DNA of 64,000 nucleotides. Origin: Lottia gigantea. Lineage: Eukaryota; Mollusca; Gastropoda; Lottiidae. The stretch covers positions 542,683-606,682 of the forward strand of contig NW_008710725.1 of NCBI RefSeq assembly GCF_000327385.1, written 5' to 3'. A model generated the notes under the pieces. The model saw only the letters and a program-made list of their open reading frames with translations, did not search any database and was not told the DNA's origin. Numbering within the stretch: position 1 is the stretch's first letter; every line of letters begins with the position of its first letter. Shown piece after piece: positions 56,990 to 64,000 of this stretch. Made by a program: the position numbers and the translations under genes.

Positions 56990-57316
56990 TCAGTTATCAA
57001 AAACTAAACGCCCATTAGCTGATTGAGATTTTCGTCTGGTTACTTTAATTCGGTATAACAATTCTCGACAAATCGGAGATCGGGTTGTCATTCTGAAAAA
57101 GGAAAGGAAAACCCCACTTCGTGTTTGTCTATAATTAAATGGAAAACGCAATGCTTTAGCTTGTGGACCATACATTTTCCTTCCCTTACTCAAAGCATTA
57201 TAGGCCTGGGCGACACTTATTACGTCTGGGCTGAAATTGTTTTCAGGGTGTGTAGGTGGGTGGAATGATGTAGTTCCACGAAAATATTTCGATGACTTCA
57301 TCCCTCTATGTATCAT
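56990..57316 (-). CDS. Possible small gene, 108 codons, unknown
   Basis: Open frame MIHRGMKSSKYFRGTTSF... in non-repetitive sequence between the divergent PEX2 and rootletin starts. The product is basic, with a proline patch (SFHPPTHPENNFSP) and an Arg/Lys-rich end; no membrane segment or known domain was recognised. A splice-acceptor-like pyrimidine tract with CAG occurs inside the frame, so it could also be part of a spliced gene. Support is only length and normal-looking composition, so confidence is low. Confidence 0.25.
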   Translation of the reverse strand: MIHRGMKSSKYFRGTTSFHPPTHPENNFSPDVISVAQAYNALSKGRKMYGPQAKALRFPFNYRQTRSGVFLSFFRMTTRSPICRELLYRIKVTRRKSQSANGRLVFDN

Positions 57317-57569
57317 CTGTTGTTAAAGAATATATAGACGAATATATCCCTTTAATATCAAGAACGACTCCTATTCTCTGACCAACCTAACACGTTTAAA
57401 GATAAGAATAACTATCTCATTAAAAATTACATCAGTTTTTAATTAACATAGAGGTGTGTAGCTATAACCCTTGTTAGTTTGGACATATCTTAATAGACTT
57501 GGTCAACACTTATAAGATCATCTTAACAATGTCAAGCTATTACGAACTGCGTCTTATACCTTGACTGCC

Positions 57570-57674
57570 ATAGCAGTCTATCATATAGCAGTCTTGTATC
57601 ATATAGCAGTCTTGTATCATATAGCAGTCTTGTATCATATAGCAGTCTTGTATCATATAGCAGTCTTGTATCAT
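57570..57674 (+). repeat. 18-bp minisatellite, about 5-6 copies
   Basis: The unit is 'atatagcagtcttgtatc', copies near identical. It appears to have grown from the phrase 'catagcagtctatcatatagc' at the end of the adjoining dispersed element. Confidence 0.93.
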
Positions 57675-57699
57675 AGATATTTATTCCATTAATTTAAAT

Positions 57700-57946
57700 C
57701 AAATTGTCATCGTGGGTTCTAATCTTGGTTGGCGGTTGAAAGTCTGGTGACCTTGAATAATAAATTTCCTCATTATTCCAGTCAACCCAGCTGTAAATAC
57801 GTACAGATAATCTAGGAAAGATCAATGCCAAGAGGTTTGGTAGGTCAATGACCAGTTGGTAGACTTGATCCTTGTGAACCGAAATTCTTTTCCTTGTTTG
57901 ACCAAGGACGAGCTGGTAGACTGGATCCCCGTATACCTTAGTTGTA
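57700..57946 (+). repeat. Second SINE-like family, partial, cut by the assembly gap
   Basis: 'ccagctgtaaatacgtacag', 'ataatctaggaaagatcaat', 'tagacttgatccttgtgaac'. Related fragments are at 40180-40400 ('agctgtaaatgggtgtggat') and 45480-45570. Confidence 0.55.
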
Positions 57947-57996
57947 NNNNNNNNNNNNNNNNNNNNNNNNNNNNNNNNNNNNNNNNNNNNNNNNNN
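57947..57996. other. Assembly gap, 50 N
   Basis: Fifty undetermined bases inside a repeat, so the true length is unknown. Open frames running through it are meaningless. Confidence 1.
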
Positions 57997-58675
57997 ATCT
58001 TGAAACAGAGGAGGGTTGTGTTAGTTAGTTTCGGCTGTATACACAAAACGTTTGATATATAGACCCGGCTAGAGCAGGTCAGGTGCCATGTTCGAATCCC
58101 AACTTAGGCAAATACATTCCTGCTGCCACGTCCATTGCTTTCAGGAAAAGACCTGTATCTGTCTTAAAGTCTTATAAATATTAAAGAAATATGCTCTTCG
58201 ATATTCGAATTGTGAAACGTCAAAGCCGGAGAATTTTTCGAAAAAGTTTTTCTGACTCAGCTGGTCGATTACTGTGAAAAATAACCGACAGAATCGAAAT
58301 AAAAGTAGAGCTCAGGCTATATAGTACAATAATACGTAAGATAAATATGATAGCCTGTACAGCCCGCCTTGCTCGAGTCAAGATCGGACATGTCAGGCGA
58401 TTGTCATTAAGGCAGGGCTATTACCAAGCGCCCTCTGTTAACAAAGGTGACGGTTGCCGATCAGTTGTTATCGAACTATGTCCGTGATCGATTTTTATGA
58501 ATGGCTTCGTAGAAATTCTTCTTTCATCTTTGGTACAGTAGTGTAGATACGTACGGAGTGTGAGGACACGCTGCAGACTGCAGGCACTGACGAAGGTGTC
58601 ATACCCGGAACACCTGTAGTGTCAGTAGGGGTGTGAGAGAGACGGAGGTGTGGTCTATACCCTAGGGTAGACCAA

Positions 58676-61600
58676 ATGACATCCGTAGGCTACCGAGATC
58701 AAAGAATCGAGAAAGTTATTCAGGTGTAGTTATAGTGTTTATTTTTTGTTATTAGTTTGTAATCTTTAGGCAAGTTATAATACGTTTACGTTAACCTATT
58801 TAAAGATCCATTATGGGGAAATCGACTGACAATTATGATAGGGATTGACAGCCGACATGGGGCCGACTTTCGAAAGCACAGATCGTGGACTAAGAAGGTT
58901 TCCTGTCTTGACAAATTGAACGTACGGCCCCTAATCGCCTTGCTGAAGAAAATCCAACTCGCAACCGACTATGATATTCCACTACCAATTGGTATAAGTG
59001 TTAGAAGAGATACTCTATTTAGTTTTGGTGGAATTACAGATACCACAGATATCTGATTGAAAATTAGAATGGTGCAAAATCAGTGTCCCTGATACACTTA
59101 AACATTTGCGTAAACCTCTTGATAATCCCTCTTGAATTCGGTGCAAATCCATGCTATCAATGTCTCCAATACACACTAAACAGTTTAGAAAACCTCCTTA
59201 CAATCCCTTTAAATATATTTTTTTTATTCTGATTCTTATCTTTATTACAAACACAATATTTAAACATAAATCAATGCTTATAATGACTGTTGTAATTATG
59301 GAATACAAATATGCATGTCCAAAGTGTACAGCATTCTATATCATGTATTTTGGTCTAAGTTTCATGGCAGTGGATTTTATTTTTTAAATTAAACTTCTGA
59401 TTTTGCCTGACATGTAAGTTATGATTTTCTTTGCCTTTGTGATATTGAAAACTTATTTTAAAATCTAGGTAACTGACTTCACGAAGGGCTCGTGATAAAT
59501 TCAAAATTGATGACTGATTTGGGGTTGAATTTTGTTTTTATTTTCGGTTTGTCAATGTCGAATGAGGTCTTCTCCCTTGAGAATATGAGCTTAACGGAAG
59601 TTAACAGCGAAATCATATACTTAGAAATCGGGGGAAGTATACAAAGGCTGGTATTAAGCGTAAAAGTCGCCTGATTTAGGTTAAATTCTGCTGGTAATTT
59701 CTTTTTATTTAGAACTGTCGTTCAATAGGTAAGCTTACGATAAAAAAGAAAAACACCTGTACGATATTGAAGGCCAATGCGAAGAAATCCGGTTTACAAC
59801 ACGTAGGGCTAGTATCTATATTATGATCAATCTAAAATTGATGACTCGCATTTTCAGTTAATCTGATATCTTGAAGGTATAAAGAAATTGTTGTATTAAT
59901 TACTCGACAATAGCCACTCAGGTGCAGTTTTTAGTTTAGCTATGACTGACGGATTTTTCTTTCGGATTTAACGTAAAGCTAGCTCAGGGCGGACATTTCG
60001 GAACACAGCTTAAGAAAGGTAATAAGAAAGGCTTGGTGAACATAATAAGATTAAACGTAGAACTGTCCCTAATTATTGTCGTGTTAAGTCTGAACTGATC
60101 TTTAAGACCTTTCCTTGAGTATTGACACACCACAAGATCGGAGACTCTACTGGTGGACAGGACTGGCCCTGTGGTCATTTTTAAACCTTTCAGCTTTAAC
60201 CTCTTGAAAGCAAGCTCAAAAACTTTTTGCATATATCCATAAGATCGATGACTCTGTTGATGGACAAGAGTGTACCCGTGTTATTCTTCAACTTATCAGA
60301 TTTCAGCTTTTGAGTCCAAGAATAAAACCTAGCACCGACATTGCTGACGTGACAAGGCATGCTCATCCCCCGAGCACCAGGTGATACTCTGCAACTGGGT
60401 TTATCAATTGGAGATTTATTTAAGAAATGTTATTTTGATATTTTTAAGAATACGTCGTTATTTGTTTATGTATGTTTGGCAAAACATTATGGTGCGAACG
60501 TGAGGAGAAAACGTATTAGAGGATTAGTGCTCTTGTTAATTTGGTGTAGTTAATTTCATCGGGTCGACTAAGAGACCCTCAATTATCTTTCTGAATTGTA
60601 AAGCCAGGTAAAAATGTAGGTAGCATGATGTTTATCGGGGAAAGGCATATTAGTTGAAAGTGTCTTGGCAAAATTTCCTTCATTGCACACAGTATGGCGT
60701 CGTACGCCAGGAACGGAAAGCTGAAAGGTATGCCGCTAGCATGATTCGGTACCAAACAAAAAACCACACTGATCTCAGCAGAATCAACCCGAAGCGCTTT
60801 TTTCAATAGTTTCAGGCTTTATGTGTCGCAGGCGCGGCATCCTTCAAAGGACAGTAGCTGCAGTGGAAACCCCCTTTAAGATGTGGGTTTTCCCCTAAAT
60901 TCGTTGACATGGTAACGAGACGGAAGTGATGAGCGAGGTTTCACGGGATTTCATCGCGAGGCTTGATAAAGTAGGTCAAAAAGTTTCAGGAAGTTGGTAA
61001 AGATGCTGTGAAATCGGAAACTTTCACAGAAAATTCTCACCGATTGAAGTTTTGGCATGAGTTTTGGGAGGCGATACTCACCCCCAGTCCGAGAAGGGGC
61101 CAATTTTCACGATAGCATTCGCAGAAGTCTTGGAATTCTCTTTGATAATGACCTTACGGTTTGTGTTTACAATATTTACATATCATCGATTTGATTTTGG
61201 GGGTGGGGGGTTTTCACGAATGCAATGGAACTTTGATACGCTTGACTGAATTTTGTGTGAGCTCGGCTGGCATTGGCACGATCATGGCTTTGTTGATACA
61301 TAAATGATTTCTTATGATTCCAAGCAAAGTCAAAAAGTTGTGATGATATTCTTTTAAATTTAAATAGACAAATTTTGACATTAAAATGTAGAAATTAATG
61401 GTCATTTTCTTGTACTAAAAGAGTGCAAAGTTGACAAAAACAGAACTTTTCTCAGAGTGGCCTCAAGTGTTCTGGAAATGTTATCTAGATCTAGACACTT
61501 GCTTGCTGATTAGGATAAAAATAAAAGCTGAGTTGACAAACCTTTGATTTGAGATGAAATTGAGATTTGCTGATTGATTTGATAGCCTTTGATTGTTTTG

Positions 61601-62461
61601 ATTGATTTGATAGCCTCTGATTGTTTACCTATAATTATTGTAATTACATTAATTGTTAAAAATATCATGGTAGGCTCAAGAGACTGTTTGTTTATAGTTT
61701 AATGATGAACACAACGTCAATAATAACAATCATTATGATCAATAAATAAACAACTTTTTTCGTTTCTATTTTTCTTGTTTTAACGAACTTAGTTAATTAT
61801 TATTGATGAAGGGGCTAAAGTTGTATAACACGTCAGAGCTGGGCACACACTACACATCATTTTTTTCTTAGACAAACACTAAGGCCAAAATTTTTCTTTT
61901 TTCACCATATGGTAATACATGGTAATGCCAGCTCAATATGTGCAGAAATATATAGATAAACTTTCAATTCCTTCAACCAGTTATTCATTCATTCATTTAT
62001 CTTTTCATTCACTCATTCATTCATTCAGTCACTCATTTGACCATAGTTCATTCATTCATTCATTTGCCCATAGTTTATCCATTCAGTCTTTCTGTCTATT
62101 CCCACAGTCTAAGTGGCATCAGGCGTCCATAATGACAATGTATTTAATGTGATTATTTTATATTTTGTAGAGACTAGAACATTCAGTATTAAGAGATAGT
62201 CAAGGTTACCAGATACTGGGTGACGACGGAACATCAACGGCAAAAATACCAGCACGAATAAGGGAAATCATCACCAAGAATTTATCTCACCGAGCTTCAC
62301 CGGCATCCACCATGACGTCAACGCTCAACCCCAACGTCAGTCAACTGACAGAAGAAAACAGACTTTTAGCGCAAGAGTTAAACAGGGTAGAAAACTTGCT
62401 GTCAGAAAGTGCTGCTGAAAGAGATGAACTAGGAATCAAGTATAATGCTTTGAGCGAAAGG
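58676..62461 (+). CDS. CROCC: Rootletin, first two coding exons (gene continues past the window)
   Basis: Rootletin is the coiled-coil filament protein of the ciliary rootlet and the centrosome linker. Exon 1, 58676-58723, encodes MTSVGYRDQRIEKVIQ and ends phase 0 at cag|gtgtag. Exon 2, 62171-62461, continues RLEHSVLRDSQG, then PARIREIITKNLSHRASP, then LTEENRLLAQELNRVENLL and AAERDELGIKYNALSER, ending phase 0 at agg|gtgagt. Human CROCC begins with ...LETVIQ, TLESSVL, ALIREIVTRNLSQ, LQEENQLLQQELSRVEDLL and AERDELAIKYNAVSER in the same order, including the VIQ/xLE junction where the intron lies here. The frame is open and the start ATG sits in an unremarkable context (accaaATGac). The remaining exons, most of a protein of roughly 2000 residues in vertebrates, lie downstream of 64000. 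Confidence 0.92.
58724..62170 (+). other. Rootletin intron 1
   Basis: No coding recognised. A dispersed element lies at about 59020-59190 ('taccacagatatctgattga', 'ttagaatggtgcaaaatcag', 'tagaaaacctccttacaa'), also seen near 33565, 38630, 43790, 44090-44260 and 48080. A SINE fragment is at about 60650-60720. Impure ATTC runs at about 61985-62085 end some 85 bp before exon 2. Confidence 0.7.
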
Positions 62462-64000
62462 GTGAGTTTTAAAACATTTTATTGACTTCATGTTAAGAAT
62501 AGAGGTCCCTCATTTGAATAGAACAAAAAATTTAGAATTTGTGTTAAAGATTCTTTGACTGACGAGAGTAGGCTAAGGCTGCTGACTTGGTAAAATTTCC
62601 CCCATCGTTTACTGCAGGTTGCTTCCATTCCAGTGGAGAAAAGAAAGAGGTTTGGCTCCATTTCTGTTCAGTTAGATATTTAAATCCCACACAAAGTTTT
62701 ACTGCTGTGTAATTTGACTCTAACTATTTTTTGATATGGACATGCTATATTTTTTCCCTTATTGCCCACTGTATTAACTTGCATAAAAGTAAGAGATTAG
62801 GCTCCATTCCTAGAGAATTTTCACATGACATTTGTGGCCTCATGGTTTTGATTCTGAGAGGGTTAACTACTTTTTAACATGGACATGTTATCTATTTGTT
62901 TAACCCTTGTATACCATAAAACTAAAGTAGAAAAAGCACTATAGGGCTACTTGAGATCAAATTATATCCAAATTATTCTATTATACTGTAAGATTTGATT
63001 AAACTAAATCAAATTATAGTTTGTAGTATTTCCAACTTTGTAACTTTGAAGTTTTTCCTGGTATTTCCAACTTTTGGCATGAATTGTTTTAGTACATCAG
63101 CATTTTTACTTCATATGAAAGAATTCTCAAAATAAAGTTACTTTTATTTTGTAAATTTGAAGTTTTGAACTGTTTCACTATGTCAGGATTATGGAAGACA
63201 TCAAAGGAATTGACTAAAAGGTTTTTCCAATATATTTATTTGAAAGGTTATCTTACTATCAATTATTACTAAATTTGTACAAATCCAATATTTTTTTTTT
63301 TGATTGAAATCATACATTCAGCAAAACAATTTCTATAAAAATATAATATGGTAATTTTGAAGATTCCAATCTCTACAAGAAACATTTAAGTTACAGATTT
63401 TTAAAATTTCTTCTTGGAAATCTTACCACATTATCAATCAACAATCTAATTTGTATGAATTAAAATTTTCCATTAAAATCAAAGTTAAATGAACCTTTAA
63501 ATGAATTTTCAGATTTCTGAATTCTATAACAAGATTTTAAAGTTACAGATTTTAATTTTTTTTTTTTTCAAATCTTACCATTCATGTTTGACAATCAATT
63601 TTCTGGTTGATTTTTAAAGTTAAATGAACCCAAATGACATTGTAGTGTTTCTGTATTCAACTATGATTAAATCTAATTAGATGTTTGAACCTCTATCTTG
63701 TTCTGGTTGACTGATCTAACCAATTATTATTTTATCTTGTGCCCCCGTATTTAATATAGGTCCGTATTAAATTTATAATTTGACCTCTGTCTATTGTGAT
63801 TAAACAGAGAGGTCAAGTTTTAAGGGATTAAAGGATATACATGGATTATATTTTTGTTTATTGATCAGATTTCATTATTTAAGATTTTAAGACAAAAATT
63901 GTTTTAAAGTTCTTTCGTACCAGCATCTTGACAATGTCAAGCTATTACTAACTTTGTCTTATATCTTGACTACAATGGTCAATATTCTTGTATCACAGAA
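62462..64000 (+). other. Start of rootletin intron 2, AT-rich
   Basis: No further exon was recognised. A SINE fragment is near 62565-62640. At 63925-64000 a copy of the dispersed element found at 26530 and 57510 ('acaatgtcaagctattacta', 'tcttatatcttgactacaat') runs off the window end. Confidence 0.65.

Larger units (their letters stand above)
56166..58675. other. Divergent region between PEX2 and rootletin
   Basis: It should hold the promoters of both genes. It contains a possible small minus-strand gene (56990-57316), a copy of the 14022-type dispersed element at about 57510-57580, an 18-bp tandem repeat, fragments of the second SINE family (57700-57930), the assembly gap and a SINE head at about 58060-58160. 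No clear core promoter element was found. Confidence 0.5.

Noticed and set aside
57822-58062. Two frames running through the N gap
   Set aside because: They span 50 undetermined bases within repeat sequence, so the frames are not meaningful.
50332-62461. Joining the large acidic ORF (donor-like cag|gtaaat near 53848, phase 0) to the rootletin exon at 62171
   Set aside because: The phases fit, but a 48-nt exon at 58676-58723 encodes MTSVGYRDQRIEKVIQ, which matches the known rootletin N-terminus, and the acidic ORF has its own stop.

Overview
This is animal nuclear DNA. It is AT-rich, its genes are split by GT-AG introns, and introns and spacers are full of short dispersed repeats and minisatellites. 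There are no bacterial-style operons, no CRISPR array and no recognisable viral or retroelement coding. The recognised genes (HSP90B1/GRP94, PEX2, rootletin) are general animal genes. Together with a large aspartate-rich calcium-repeat protein of a kind seen in mineralising or secreting tissue, they suggest a lophotrochozoan, perhaps a marine gastropod. That taxonomic guess is inference and is weak.

Layout: (1) 1-9560, 3' two thirds of HSP90B1 (+), 13 exons, ending in a 24-nt exon that encodes the ER-retention tail HEEL. (2) 10623-13997 (+), one huge exon of an acidic protein with about 60 DGDGIPD-type (thrombospondin-3-like) calcium repeats and Lys/Pro/Gln-rich tails. Its first exon was not found. 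(3) 17364-29800 (-), a 30-exon gene for a 1554-residue protein: N-terminal beta-propeller, alpha-solenoid, RCC1 propeller, and a Cys/His C-terminus. (4) 30951-40920 (+), a 7-exon single-pass membrane protein with a Tyr/Pro-rich tail; its 6.1-kb first intron is almost entirely minisatellites. (5) 42225-44657 (+), a 5-exon gene with the two CENP-B-type DNA-binding helix-turn-helix domains but no transposase domain. (6) 45614-56165 (-), PEX2, 8 exons; its 7.4-kb third intron holds, on the opposite strand, a 1210-codon single-exon ORF for an acidic disordered protein (50332-53964). (7) 58676 to beyond the end (+), the first two coding exons of rootletin (CROCC).

All exon chains given were checked for reading phase and AG/GT borders. 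HSP90B1 sums to 652 codons plus stop (partial), the propeller/RCC1 gene to 1554, the membrane protein to 404, the CENP-B-like gene to 427 and PEX2 to 293. The genes look like independent neighbours rather than one pathway: ER chaperone, peroxisomal ubiquitin ligase, ciliary rootlet, and several proteins of unknown role.

The repeat landscape is notable. A tRNA-derived SINE family recurs through the window. A 51-bp minisatellite that appears to have grown out of the SINE 3' tail forms arrays in both orientations. A 64-bp unit (core CTATGTGGACTCTCTGAAAG) recurs in at least six places. Hairpin (MITE-like) elements sit in UTRs and introns. A 50-N assembly gap lies at 57947-57996.
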